This document shows positions 7,665 through 20,067 of a stretch of DNA of 64,000 nt, one piece after another (the stretch's first letter is position 1; each line of letters starts with the position of its first letter). A model generated the notes under the pieces. The model saw nothing but the letters and a program-made list of their open reading frames with translations. It was not told where the DNA came from and did no database searches. The translations under genes were made by a program, and so were the position numbers. This DNA comes from CAWEDP01 sp963807925. Its GTDB lineage: Bacteria > Acidobacteriota > Vicinamibacteria > Vicinamibacterales > CAVVIG01. The stretch is taken from the NCBI GenBank assembly GCA_963807925.1, contig CAWEDP010000002.1, positions 2,604,001 to 2,668,000 on the forward strand, in the 5' to 3' direction.

Positions 7665-8915
7665 CTAGGTTTCCATCGCGAGCATGTCGTCGAGGGTCTG
7701 CCGGCGCCGGATCACGCGCCAGCGTCCGTCCTCGACGAGGACCTCGACCGGCAGCGGACGGCGATTGTAGTTGGACGCCATGGCGGACCCGTACGCACCC
7801 GCATCGCGAATGGCCACGAGATCGCCCGGCTCGAGCGGCGGCAGGGCGCGATCGCGGCCGAGGACGTCGGCGCTCTCGCACACGGGACCGACAATCTCGT
7901 AGTTGTGCGCCGGCCCCTCGCGGGCCCTCACCGGCTCGATGGCGTGATACGCGCCGTAGAGCGCCGGCCGCAGCAGCTCGGTCATCCCGGCGTCGACGAC
8001 GGCGAAGTCGCTCGTAGGGTCGCGCGGCTTCAGATCGACGACGCGGGCGAGCAGCACGGCCGACGGCCCGGTAATCGATCGTCCCGGCTCGATCACGATC
8101 GGCAGCCCGGTCGGCCGGATTTCGGCCACGAGCGCGGCCGCGTAGTCCGACGGCGACGGCACGCCCCGGCCGTCGTAGGCGATGCCGAGGCCGCCGCCGA
8201 GATCGACGTAGTCGAGCGAGGTGCCGGCCTGGCCGAGCTCGTCGGCGAGGTGCCGCACCGCCGCCGCCGCCCGCCGAAGCGGGTCGAGGCTCGTGATCTG
8301 GGAGCCGACATGGACGTGGAGCGCCACGAGCCGCAGCGCCGGCCGCCGGGGCAGGCCGGCCAGCAGCTCCCGCGCATCGTCCATCGGCACGCCGAACTTG
8401 TTGATCCGGAGGCCGGTCGAGATGTGCGGGTGGCTGCCCGAATCGATGTCCGGGTTGAGCCGGATCGCCACGCGCGCGACGACCCGATGCCGCGCGGCAA
8501 TCGCCTCGACGCGCGCGAGCTCGCCGGCCGATTCGACGTTGATGCCCTTGAGCCCGAGCGGCACCGCGCACTCGAGCTCGGCGTCGGACTTGCCGACGCC
8601 CGTGAAGACGATCTGCGGCGGCGTGAACCCCGCCCTGCGCGCCAGCTCGATTTCCCACACCGAGTTGGCGTCGGCGCCGCTGCCGAGCGTCCGCAGCAGG
8701 GTGGCGAGGGCGAGCGTCGAGTTCGCCTTGAGCGCGTAGTGGAGCGCGTGCGGGTAGCCGCCGAACGATCGGTCGATCGCCTGGTAGCGGTCGCCGACGA
8801 CGGCCGCGCTGTACACGTAGGTGGGCGTGCCCACCGCGTCGGCGATCGCCGAGAGCGACACGCCGTCGCAGACCAGCTCCTGGCCCACTCGATGGAAGCC
8901 GGACGGTTGGGGCAA
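7665..8915 (-). CDS. lysA: Diaminopimelate decarboxylase (416 aa)
   Basis: LysA converts meso-diaminopimelate to lysine with PLP. Seen motifs are YALKANS with the PLP lysine (about residue 63), HVHVGSQI, DLGGGLGIAYDG, IEPGRSI and the active-site cysteine segment VGPVCESADVL. The length fits the family. The only sensible start is TTG at 8915: the same frame has a stop a few codons upstream. That leaves just 29 bp to the divergent sigma-factor start codon, so the promoters must overlap or lie inside the neighbouring coding sequence. Confidence 0.93.
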   Translation of the reverse strand: MPQPSGFHRVGQELVCDGVSLSAIADAVGTPTYVYSAAVVGDRYQAIDRSFGGYPHALHYALKANSTLALATLLRTLGSGADANSVWEIELARRAGFTPPQIVFTGVGKSDAELECAVPLGLKGINVESAGELARVEAIAARHRVVARVAIRLNPDIDSGSHPHISTGLRINKFGVPMDDARELLAGLPRRPALRLVALHVHVGSQITSLDPLRRAAAAVRHLADELGQAGTSLDYVDLGGGLGIAYDGRGVPSPSDYAAALVAEIRPTGLPIVIEPGRSITGPSAVLLARVVDLKPRDPTSDFAVVDAGMTELLRPALYGAYHAIEPVRAREGPAHNYEIVGPVCESADVLGRDRALPPLEPGDLVAIRDAGAYGSAMASNYNRRPLPVEVLVEDGRWRVIRRRQTLDDMLAMET

Positions 8916-8944
8916 CGTGATAGGCTATTTTACTCAATCCATTC

Positions 8945-9568
8945 ATGTCGTCCGACTTCTCCGTCCCCGCGGCACCGCCCGACCACGCCGTCGAGACGCT
9001 GATTCAGCGGTGCCTGGATGGCGACGAACGCGCCTGGGAGCAGATCGTCCGCATGTTCTGGCGGAAGGTCTTCAACGTGGCGTACAAGTTCGTCGGCAAG
9101 CACGACGAAGCCGAGGACCTGGCGCAGGACATCTTCCTCAAGGTCTTCAAGTCGCTCGGCACCTTCGATCGCCGCGCGAACTTCCAGACGTGGCTGATCA
9201 GCGTCAGCCGCAACCTCTGCATCGATCACTATCGCAGCGTCCGCAAGGAGCGCGAGACGATCGACCGGGAGATCGACGCCAGCGACCTGATGCCGACCTC
9301 GAACGAGCCGGGGCCGATGGCCGCGCTCGAGCAGCGCGACCGGCTCACGCTGCTCCGCCAGGCGTTCGCGCACCTGCCCGAGACGCTCCGGACGGCGGTG
9401 CTGATGCGCGACATCCGGGAGATGTCCTATCAGGAGATCGCCGACGCGCTGCACCTGCCGGAGGGCACCGTGAAGTCGCGGATCAATCGCGGCCGGACCG
9501 AGCTGGCGCGCTTTGTCAAGAAGCTGGGCGGCCCCGATGGCCCGGACCGGGCCGAGGAGCATTCATGA
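8945..9568 (+). CDS. ECF-type RNA polymerase sigma factor (207 aa)
   Basis: Region 2 is visible as FNVAYKFVGKHDEAEDLAQDIFLKVFK with the -10 recognition segment FQTWLISVSRNLCIDHYRS. Region 4 is LPETLRTAVLMRDIREMSYQEIADALHLPEGTVKSRINRGR, split into helix-turn-helix elements. It is an ECF sigma factor. It overlaps the downstream STAS gene by ATGA, so sigma factor and STAS protein are made together. No zinc-binding anti-sigma gene is adjacent; control through the STAS partner is possible but inferred. Confidence 0.92.
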   Translation: MSSDFSVPAAPPDHAVETLIQRCLDGDERAWEQIVRMFWRKVFNVAYKFVGKHDEAEDLAQDIFLKVFKSLGTFDRRANFQTWLISVSRNLCIDHYRSVRKERETIDREIDASDLMPTSNEPGPMAALEQRDRLTLLRQAFAHLPETLRTAVLMRDIREMSYQEIADALHLPEGTVKSRINRGRTELARFVKKLGGPDGPDRAEEHS

Positions 9569-9906
9569 AGGTCACGACCGAGCAACGCGGGCACGTCGGC
9601 ATCGTGCGCGTGGGAGAGACGCGGATGATGTACCCGATCCTCTCGGATTTCTCGTCGACGGTCGGCGGGCTCATCGCGGAAGGCCGGCACGACATCCTGA
9701 TCGACATGACGCCGGTCACCTACGTCGACAGCGCGACCATCGGGTGCCTGATGGATCTGTACCGGCAGGTCCGGAACGCCGGCGGCCGGCTGAAGCTCTC
9801 CAGCGTGCAGAAGCGGGTCGAGACGATGCTCACGCTCACCGGCGCGCACAATTTCATCGAAATCCACCCGGACGAATCGGCCGCCGTCACGAGCTTCGGG
9901 GGATAG
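9565..9906 (+). CDS. STAS-domain protein (anti-sigma factor antagonist type, 113 aa)
   Basis: The protein follows the SpoIIAA/STAS pattern: a beta strand HVGIVRVGE, then HDILIDMTPVTYVDSATIGCLMDLYRQ with the serine (DSA) at the position phosphorylated in anti-anti-sigma factors, then GGRLKLSSV and ETMLTLTGAHNFIEIHPDE. STAS proteins of this kind bind and sequester kinase-type anti-sigma factors. Its coupling to an ECF sigma gene (4-bp overlap) suggests partner switching, although that is more common with other sigma groups. Confidence 0.88.
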   Translation: MKVTTEQRGHVGIVRVGETRMMYPILSDFSSTVGGLIAEGRHDILIDMTPVTYVDSATIGCLMDLYRQVRNAGGRLKLSSVQKRVETMLTLTGAHNFIEIHPDESAAVTSFGG

Positions 9907-9910
9907 CGTC

Positions 9911-10177
9911 ATGCGCATCATCAAGACCACGACCGGGACGTCCATCACCCTGGACGGCGACCTCCTCGCCGTGATGGAGACGCTCTATCACGAGGTCACC
10001 GCCCGCAAAGCGCTCGAGCGCTCGTTCGAGGACATGGTCCAGGAAATCCACCACCTCATCGATCAGATGGACGACGCCGAGCGGCGCACCTACCTGGCCG
10101 AGAGCCTGTTCCTCAACACCGTGAAGTACGAGAACGACAAGCTCGACGCCTACCTGCGGAAGCTGGCCAAGAAATAG
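9911..10177 (+). CDS. Small helical protein of unknown function (88 aa)
   Basis: It starts 4 bp after the STAS gene and ends 3 bp before the radical SAM gene, so it belongs to the same operon. The N-terminus MRIIKTTTGTSITLDGDLL looks like a short beta hairpin; the rest (residues 25-85) is predicted helical with heptad-like spacing (LYHEVTARKALERSFEDMV, EIHHLIDQMDDAERRTYL). I do not recognise the family. The operon position suggests a regulator or a structural partner of the signalling genes. Confidence 0.75.
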   Translation: MRIIKTTTGTSITLDGDLLAVMETLYHEVTARKALERSFEDMVQEIHHLIDQMDDAERRTYLAESLFLNTVKYENDKLDAYLRKLAKK

Positions 10178-10180
10178 CTT

Positions 10181-11542
10181 GTGTCCCTGAACTTCCTGGC
10201 CACCCGGTTCCAGTGCAGCTGGCCGTGGACCACGGCCGTCCTCCTCTGCGACGGCCGCATCGTCTGCGGCTGCGCCGACCCCTACGGGCATCGCCCGCTC
10301 GGGGACACGCGGACGGCGACGCTCCGCGACATCTGGACCGGCCCGGTCGTGTCGTCGCTCCGGGCCGACCTCAACGCCGGCGGCTCGAGCTTCTGCGGCG
10401 ACTGCGCGCTGAAGCTGCCGCTCAAGAAGGACCAGTCGCCGGTGGTGCGTCCGGTCGACGCCGGCCCGCTGCCGTCCCGCCTCTACGTCGAGTGCACGGC
10501 CGCGTGCAACATCTCGTGCGCCGGGGCGTGCTGCGCGCCCGAGACCGGGATCACCAGGACGCGCCAGGCGGGGATGCTCGATTTCGACCTGTTCGCGCGC
10601 GTCGTCGACGAGGCCGGGCCGTCGCTCGGCCGCATCGATTTCTTCAACTACGGCGAAGCGTTCCTCCACAAGCGCGCGGTGGAGATGTGCGAGTACATCA
10701 AGACGCGCCATCCGCAGATCTACCTGTACACGAGCACGAACGGGCTCGCGTTCACCGAGGCGCAGGCGCGGCGCCTCGTGCACTCGGGCATCGACGAGGT
10801 GACGTTCTCGATCGACGGCGCGTCCCAGGACAGCTACGCGCGATACCGGCAGCGCGGCCGGTTCGACCTCGCCATCCACAACCTGGAGGCGATGGCGGAC
10901 GAAAAGCGGCGGGCCGGCCGCGATCTGCCGTTCCTCAACTGGCGCTACATCCTGTTCACGTGGAACGACTCGGACGAAGAGATGAGCCGCGCCCGGACGC
11001 TGGCCGGCCGCATCGGCGTGGATCGGCTGTGCTGGGAGATCACCGATCACCCCGAAGACGCGTACTCGCGGCGATTCGCGCCCGGGTCGCCGGCCCTCGA
11101 CGCGATTCGTCACGAGGTGTGGGACGACAACGACCTCGGCAACGCCATCCCCGGCGCGATGCCGAAGGCGCGCATCGACGTGAAGACCCTCGTGCCCGGC
11201 GTGCCGCTGGTCGTGCGGGCGGGCGGAGGGCTGCACGTGCGGACGCGCGTGCACAATCTATCGGCGCGTCCCTTCCCGGCGCAGGCGACCTTCGGACGCC
11301 GGCTCGTCCGGCTCGGCGCGCAGCTCGGCGATGCGGACGGCGCGGTCATCGACCGCGACTTCGCGCGCGCCTGGCTGCCCGAAACCCTCGCGCCCGGCCG
11401 CGCGATCGACGTCGGCATCGACGTGCCCGGGCCCCGGCGTCCGGGCCGCTACACGCTCAAATTCGATCTGGTCAGCGAGGGGATCGACTGGTTCGAGCGC
11501 TGCGGCTCGCCCGTCACGACGCGGTCGCTCTGGGTGCGGTAG
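10181..11542 (+). CDS. Radical SAM/SPASM-type protein with N-terminal cysteine cluster (453 aa)
   Basis: The layout is unusual. A cysteine-rich SPASM-like segment comes first (C12, C23, C29, C31, C72, C75; CDGRIVCGC and FCGDC). The radical SAM core begins near residue 100 with ECTAACNISCAGACC. Its cysteines are spaced C-x3-C-x3-C-x3-CC (105, 109, 113, 117, 118), not the standard C-x3-C-x2-C. Core landmarks FFNYGEAF and YTSTNGL and DEVTFSIDGAS follow. Residues about 330-453 form a beta-sandwich resembling the Wzt/glycosyltransferase-associated C-terminal domain (HVRTRVHNLS; WLPETLAPGR; GRYTLKFDLVSEG). The start is GTG at 10181. The substrate is unknown; membership in the sigma/STAS operon hints at a regulated peptide or cell-surface modification. 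Confidence 0.85.
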   Translation: MSLNFLATRFQCSWPWTTAVLLCDGRIVCGCADPYGHRPLGDTRTATLRDIWTGPVVSSLRADLNAGGSSFCGDCALKLPLKKDQSPVVRPVDAGPLPSRLYVECTAACNISCAGACCAPETGITRTRQAGMLDFDLFARVVDEAGPSLGRIDFFNYGEAFLHKRAVEMCEYIKTRHPQIYLYTSTNGLAFTEAQARRLVHSGIDEVTFSIDGASQDSYARYRQRGRFDLAIHNLEAMADEKRRAGRDLPFLNWRYILFTWNDSDEEMSRARTLAGRIGVDRLCWEITDHPEDAYSRRFAPGSPALDAIRHEVWDDNDLGNAIPGAMPKARIDVKTLVPGVPLVVRAGGGLHVRTRVHNLSARPFPAQATFGRRLVRLGAQLGDADGAVIDRDFARAWLPETLAPGRAIDVGIDVPGPRRPGRYTLKFDLVSEGIDWFERCGSPVTTRSLWVR

Positions 11543-11543
11543 C

Positions 11544-12314
11544 TCACTGTCCGGTGCCGCTGAGCCCGACGACGGCCAGGCCGACCGGCGCGATGACGTT
11601 CACCGCCAGCGTGCCGCTCCGCGGACCGGCGGCGGTCGGCGTGAACGCCACCGACATCTGGCAGCTCGATCCGGCGGGCACGGTGCTGCCGCACCCGTTC
11701 TGCACGATCTGGAAATCGTCGGTCGCCTGGATGCCGAGCACCCGCAAGTCGACGGTCGCCGGGCCGTTGAGGATGTTCGACAGCGACACGACCTGGGGCA
11801 CGCTCGTCGTGCCGACCGGCTGCGTCGCGAAGGTGAGGCCGCGCGGCGAGAGCGACGCCGTGGCGGCCGAGACGACCGGTCCGCTGAGCGACACCGACTG
11901 CGGGCTGGTGGTCGCATCGTCGGTGATGAGGACGCTGCCGGTGCTCAACGCCCCGTTGGTGGCGATCGCCGAGACGAAGCTCACCGAGATCGTGCACGTG
12001 TCCCCGACCTGCAGCACGCCGCAGGTGTTGGTCTGGGCGAAATTGCCGACCGCCGTGACGTCGCTGATGGTGAGGACGTCGGTGCCGCTGCTGGTGACGG
12101 TGACCGTCTGAACGTCGGTCGCGCTGGCCAGCGTCAGCAGCGGGCTGGACAGCGTGACGGCCGGCCCGTTCGCCGGCACCGGCGTCGGCGGCGTGGTCGT
12201 TCCCGTGCTGCTCGAGCCGTTGCCGCACGCGGCGCCCAGGCCGGCCAGGACGACGAGGAATGCCGCGCGCTGGCCGAACGCGCGGGCTGGTGGACGAGAC
12301 GCTTGCGCCTTCAC
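11544..12314 (-). CDS. Lipoprotein with two ASH/HYDIN-like (choice-of-anchor D) domains
   Basis: From GTG at 12314 the product has a basic N-region, a hydrophobic stretch AAFLVVLAGLG and lipobox GAAC, followed by a Ser/Thr/Pro-rich linker. Two immunoglobulin-like repeats follow: SSPLLTLASATDVQTVTVTS... and LSPRGLTFATQPVGTTSVPQ. Each ends in the FxPxxxGxxxGxL signature (second repeat VAFTPTAAGPRSGTLAVN). Such domains are common in secreted Acidobacteria proteins and mediate adhesion or scaffolding. A longer TTG start at 12359 is possible but gives a poorer signal peptide. It is convergent with the radical SAM gene, 1 bp apart. Confidence 0.8.
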   Translation of the reverse strand: MKAQASRPPARAFGQRAAFLVVLAGLGAACGNGSSSTGTTTPPTPVPANGPAVTLSSPLLTLASATDVQTVTVTSSGTDVLTISDVTAVGNFAQTNTCGVLQVGDTCTISVSFVSAIATNGALSTGSVLITDDATTSPQSVSLSGPVVSAATASLSPRGLTFATQPVGTTSVPQVVSLSNILNGPATVDLRVLGIQATDDFQIVQNGCGSTVPAGSSCQMSVAFTPTAAGPRSGTLAVNVIAPVGLAVVGLSGTGQ

Positions 12315-12440
12315 GATGAATGGCCGCTCCCTGAAAACGATGCCGAACGCCGGCACCAAGGCTCCGAGAGATCAGTATCGTTCAAAAGCGCGGGAGCTGA
12401 GAAGCGGGGAGTTGCCGGGAGGCGGCGGCCGGCTGTCGCG

Positions 12441-13355
12441 TCAGCCGGCCAGGCCGGGCGCGGTGTCCTTGACGGTCAACCGCACCGGCGCGGCGCCTGC
12501 CTCCGCCGGCAGTTCGACCAGACGCCAGGCGTGCGTCTCCTCGAGGATCCGCGCGGCGAACTCGGTGTGCAGCGCGTGACCCGCGCGGTGCGCGACGAGA
12601 TGCCCGATGACCGGGTAGCCGACGAGCGCGAGATCGCCGATGGCGTCGAGGATCTTGTGGCGGACGAACTCGTCCTCGAAGCGGAGCGCGTTGTTGAGCA
12701 CACCGGTCTCGCCGAGCACGATGGCGTTTTCGAGCGAGCCGCCGAGCGCGAGGCCGTTCTGGCGGAGCATCTCGACGTCTTTCAGGAACGTGAAGGTCCG
12801 CGCCGGCGCGATGTGCTCGACGAAGGTTTCCTCGGTGATGCGGATCGTCCGCGACTGGTGCCGGAGGAGCGGGTGATCGTAGCTGACGCTGTAGGTGACC
12901 TTGAAATGATCCGATGGATAGAGCGCGATGCGCTTGTCCCCGCGGGAGATGGCAATCGGGCGGACGATCTTCAGGTACTTCCGCGCCGCCGGCAGCGTCT
13001 TCACGCCCGCCTCGTGAATGAGGTAGATGAACGGCGACGCGCTGCCGTCCATGATCGGCACCTCCGGCGAGTTCAGCTCGATGAGCACGTTGTCGACGCC
13101 GACGCTGACGAGCGCCGCGAGCAGGTGCTCCACCGTCTCGACCGCCACCTCGTCGGACGCCAGACCGGTGGCCAGCTGGATGCCGGCCAGGTGCTGCACC
13201 GTCGCCGGCACCTCGTGATGCCCGACGTCGGTCCGCCTGAACCGGATGCCCGCATCGGCCGCCGCGGGCTTGAGCGAAAGGGTGACTTTGTTGCCGGAGT
13301 GAAGACCGATTCCGACGCAGGAGATCTGACGACGCAGCGTACGCTGTAGGTCCAT
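12441..13355 (-). CDS. lpxC: UDP-3-O-acyl-N-acetylglucosamine deacetylase LpxC (304 aa)
   Basis: LpxC is the committed zinc-dependent step of lipid A synthesis. The family motifs are present: TLRRQISCVGIGLHSG at the start, VEHLLAAL (zinc-binding His), PIMDGSASPF, ARTFTFLKDVE and VRHKILDAIGDLAL with the second zinc site, plus the catalytic His near GHALHTEF. The ATG at 13355 (MDLQRTL) is preferred over an upstream TTG. Its presence shows an outer membrane with LPS. Confidence 0.96.
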   Translation of the reverse strand: MDLQRTLRRQISCVGIGLHSGNKVTLSLKPAAADAGIRFRRTDVGHHEVPATVQHLAGIQLATGLASDEVAVETVEHLLAALVSVGVDNVLIELNSPEVPIMDGSASPFIYLIHEAGVKTLPAARKYLKIVRPIAISRGDKRIALYPSDHFKVTYSVSYDHPLLRHQSRTIRITEETFVEHIAPARTFTFLKDVEMLRQNGLALGGSLENAIVLGETGVLNNALRFEDEFVRHKILDAIGDLALVGYPVIGHLVAHRAGHALHTEFAARILEETHAWRLVELPAEAGAAPVRLTVKDTAPGLAG

Positions 13356-13540
13356 TAGCCTCTCGGACAATGAGGGGCGAGCCGCAGATGGCTCAGCAAG
13401 AACGATACCTGACAGCTGGACGGGAGAGCGCCGCGCGTCACGTCTAGCCTGACCAACAGCTTAGACGCGTCGTACCGTGCGGATCCGGCACGGGAACCCG
13501 ATGGCTGTGGCGTTGGAACCACAGGCGAAATCGCTCAAGA

Positions 13541-13558
13541 CGTGGTCATATTACCACG
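13541..13558 (-). terminator. Perfect 6-bp inverted repeat just past uvrA
   Basis: CGTGGT-CATATT-ACCACG lies 7 bp beyond the uvrA stop codon. There is no U-tract, so intrinsic termination would be weak; it may only stabilise the 3' end. Confidence 0.3.
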
Positions 13559-13564
13559 ACCTCA

Positions 13565-16381
<2,817 letters not shown>

Positions 16382-16511
16382 GGTCTGCCGCTCGGGGGCG
16401 TGGATATTCGGGCGATCGTAGCACGATCGGCGCGAACGGCTCAGCATTCCCGGCTATAATCGGCGCCGCCGCACGCCACGCCCCAACCTCGATGTCACAC
16501 GGGAGGACGCG

Positions 16512-17492
16512 ATGTCAGTCACGCCCCGATCCAGTCTCGCGCTCGCCGCCGCCTCGGTCCTGGTCCTGGTCCTCACGGTCTCGGCGCAGAGCCAGCTGCC
16601 CAACCCGTACCGCCGCGTCGACAACTGGGCGCAGCTGCCGGCCGGCATGAAGTGGGGCGGCGTCATCTCGATCGAGCCCGACGCCCGGGGCAGCATCTGG
16701 GTGTTCCATCGCGGCGACACGCCGATCCTGCAGTTCGCGCCCTCGGGCAAGTACCTGAGCGGCTTCGGCGCCGGCATGTTCGTGCAGGCGCACGGCATGA
16801 CCATCGACCCGGCCGGCAACGTCTGGGTGACCGACGCGCAGAACAAGGACGGCAAGGGGCAGCAGGTCTTCAAGTTCAGCCGCGAGGGCAAGCTGCTCAT
16901 GACGCTCGGCACGGCGGGCGTCGTCGGCGAGGGGCCCGATACGTTCAGCGGGCCCTCGGACGTCGTCGTGGCCCCCAACGGCGACATCTTCGTGGCCGAC
17001 GGCCACGTGGCGATGAGCAACGGGCGCGTCGTCAAGTTCTCGAAGGACGGCCGGTTCATCAAGGCGTGGGGCAAGCTCGGGTCCGGACCGGGCGAGTTCA
17101 ACGTGCCGCACAGCATCGCCATGGATTCGCGCGGCCGGATCTTCGTCGCCGACCGGAGCAACAACCGGCTGCAGATCTTCGATCAGAACGGCACGTTCCT
17201 GGATCAGTGGAAGCAGTTCGGACGGCCGAGCGGCGTCTTCATCGACCGGAACGACACCATCTACGTCACCGATTCGCAGTCCAACGCGACGCAGAACCCC
17301 GGGTTCGCGCGCGGCATCCGCATCGGCAGCGCGAAGGACGGCAAGGTGACCGCGTTCATCCCCGACACGCTGCCCGATCCCGACAAGAACAACAACGGCG
17401 GGGCGGAGGGCATCGGCGCCGACCAGCAGGGCAACGTCTACGCGGGCGACGTCACGGCGATGGAGCTGCGCAAGTACGTGCGGGCGAACTGA
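16512..17492 (+). CDS. Exported NHL-repeat beta-propeller protein (326 aa)
   Basis: A signal peptide (residues 1 to about 27, LVLVLTVSAQSQ) precedes at least four NHL-type blades, each with the G-x-hydrophobic-V-x-D pattern: GMTIDPAGNVWVTDAQN, DVVVAPNGDIFVADG, SIAMDSRGRIFVADRSNNR and GVFIDRNDTIYVTDSQS. The arrangement resembles the lyase domain of peptidyl-alpha-hydroxyglycine alpha-amidating enzymes, but no catalytic assignment is justified. It is probably a periplasmic or secreted propeller for binding or carbohydrate/alcohol turnover. It converges with the downstream hydrolase gene. Confidence 0.85.
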   Translation: MSVTPRSSLALAAASVLVLVLTVSAQSQLPNPYRRVDNWAQLPAGMKWGGVISIEPDARGSIWVFHRGDTPILQFAPSGKYLSGFGAGMFVQAHGMTIDPAGNVWVTDAQNKDGKGQQVFKFSREGKLLMTLGTAGVVGEGPDTFSGPSDVVVAPNGDIFVADGHVAMSNGRVVKFSKDGRFIKAWGKLGSGPGEFNVPHSIAMDSRGRIFVADRSNNRLQIFDQNGTFLDQWKQFGRPSGVFIDRNDTIYVTDSQSNATQNPGFARGIRIGSAKDGKVTAFIPDTLPDPDKNNNGGAEGIGADQQGNVYAGDVTAMELRKYVRAN

Positions 17493-17504
17493 GGCGCGCG
17501 CGGC

Positions 17505-18383
17505 CTAGTCGTAGTACGCCGGCGCCTTCTTCAGCTTCGCGTGGGTCGCCTTGTCGTGCCCGATCCACATCGTCGCGCCGGTCTGCCGGATGAAGGCGTC
17601 CATCTTCGCGCGGCTCGCCGCCGACTGCTCGACGTTGAACTCGAAGGTCGGAAACCGGTTGAACGTCCGCTCCTCCGGGTAGTGGTACAGGTCGCCGGCG
17701 AGCAGGAGCGGCCCGGTCCTGGCGAGCTTCACGAACAGCACCTGATGCCCGGGCGTGTGGCCCGGCGCCGTCTTCACCACGACGGTGCCGTCGCCGAACA
17801 CGTCGTGGTCCTCGTTGTCGAGCACGATGGTCCTGCTGTTCCTGAGCGCGCTGTAGTGCTCGGGCTTCACGATGCCCGCGGGCTTGTCCTCGAACATGAA
17901 CTCGCGCTCGGCCCGCTGCACGATCCAGGTGGCGGCGGCAAAGAGGTTCGCGTTGGCCGTGTGATCCGAGTGGTAGTGCGACATCGCGAGGTAGGTGATG
18001 TCGGACGGCGCGTAGCCGGCGGCCGCGAGCTGCGCCGTGAGCGGCCTGGAGGCCGATGAGACGCCGTCGGTCACCGGCCGGCCGTCGGGCGCGAACGCGC
18101 TGTCGGGAATGACGCCGGTGTCCCAGATGAGCGTGCCCCGCGGATGCGCGATCAGGTAGCAGGTCACCACGAAGTCGGTGGCCGCGAGCTCTTCCTTCCT
18201 GAAGTGGAACAGCGCGGGATCCAGCCCCTTGATCTCGCCGCAGTCGAAGACGTACAGGCGCGGCGCCGGCGGCAGCGACGCCTTCTTCTGGGCCGCCAGC
18301 GGCGGCACGCGCGCGCCGGCCCCGATCAGGATCGACACAGCCAGGACCGGCAGCCACAGCGGACGTCCACGCAGGTTGATCAC
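17505..18383 (-). CDS. Exported metallo-beta-lactamase-fold hydrolase (AHL lactonase-like, 292 aa)
   Basis: The zinc-binding motif SHYHSDHTANANLF (HxHxDH) is near residue 140, with further ligands in APGHTPGHQVL, LLLAGDLYHYPEE and the C-terminal IGHDKATH. The overall order matches the N-acyl-homoserine lactonase branch of the MBL superfamily. A signal peptide lies at the N-terminus (LWLPVLAVSILIGAGA). I choose GTG at 18383 because an AGGAG Shine-Dalgarno sits 5 bp upstream; an in-frame GTG at 18398 is weaker. Substrate unknown; lactone hydrolysis is plausible. Confidence 0.85.
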   Translation of the reverse strand: MINLRGRPLWLPVLAVSILIGAGARVPPLAAQKKASLPPAPRLYVFDCGEIKGLDPALFHFRKEELAATDFVVTCYLIAHPRGTLIWDTGVIPDSAFAPDGRPVTDGVSSASRPLTAQLAAAGYAPSDITYLAMSHYHSDHTANANLFAAATWIVQRAEREFMFEDKPAGIVKPEHYSALRNSRTIVLDNEDHDVFGDGTVVVKTAPGHTPGHQVLFVKLARTGPLLLAGDLYHYPEERTFNRFPTFEFNVEQSAASRAKMDAFIRQTGATMWIGHDKATHAKLKKAPAYYD

Positions 18384-18464
18384 GGGCGCTCCTCGCACCC
18401 GCCATCATAGCCAATTCGCGAACCGGCGCGCGGGGCGGCCGGCGCCGGGCGGGCCGGGCGCTCC

Positions 18465-20032
<1,568 letters not shown>

Positions 20033-20037
20033 TACCC

Positions 20038-20060
20038 GTAGTGTCCGGCTTCAGCCGGAC
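20038..20060 (+). repeat. Interspersed palindromic repeat (REP-like)
   Basis: The perfect palindrome GTCCGGCTTCAGCCGGAC (20043-20060) is preceded by GTAGT. Related copies occur at 24496-24513 and 24525-24547, and a split copy flanks the transposon at 34027-38260. It lies just past the permease stop codon. Confidence 0.85.
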
Positions 20061-20067
20061 CGTCCGG

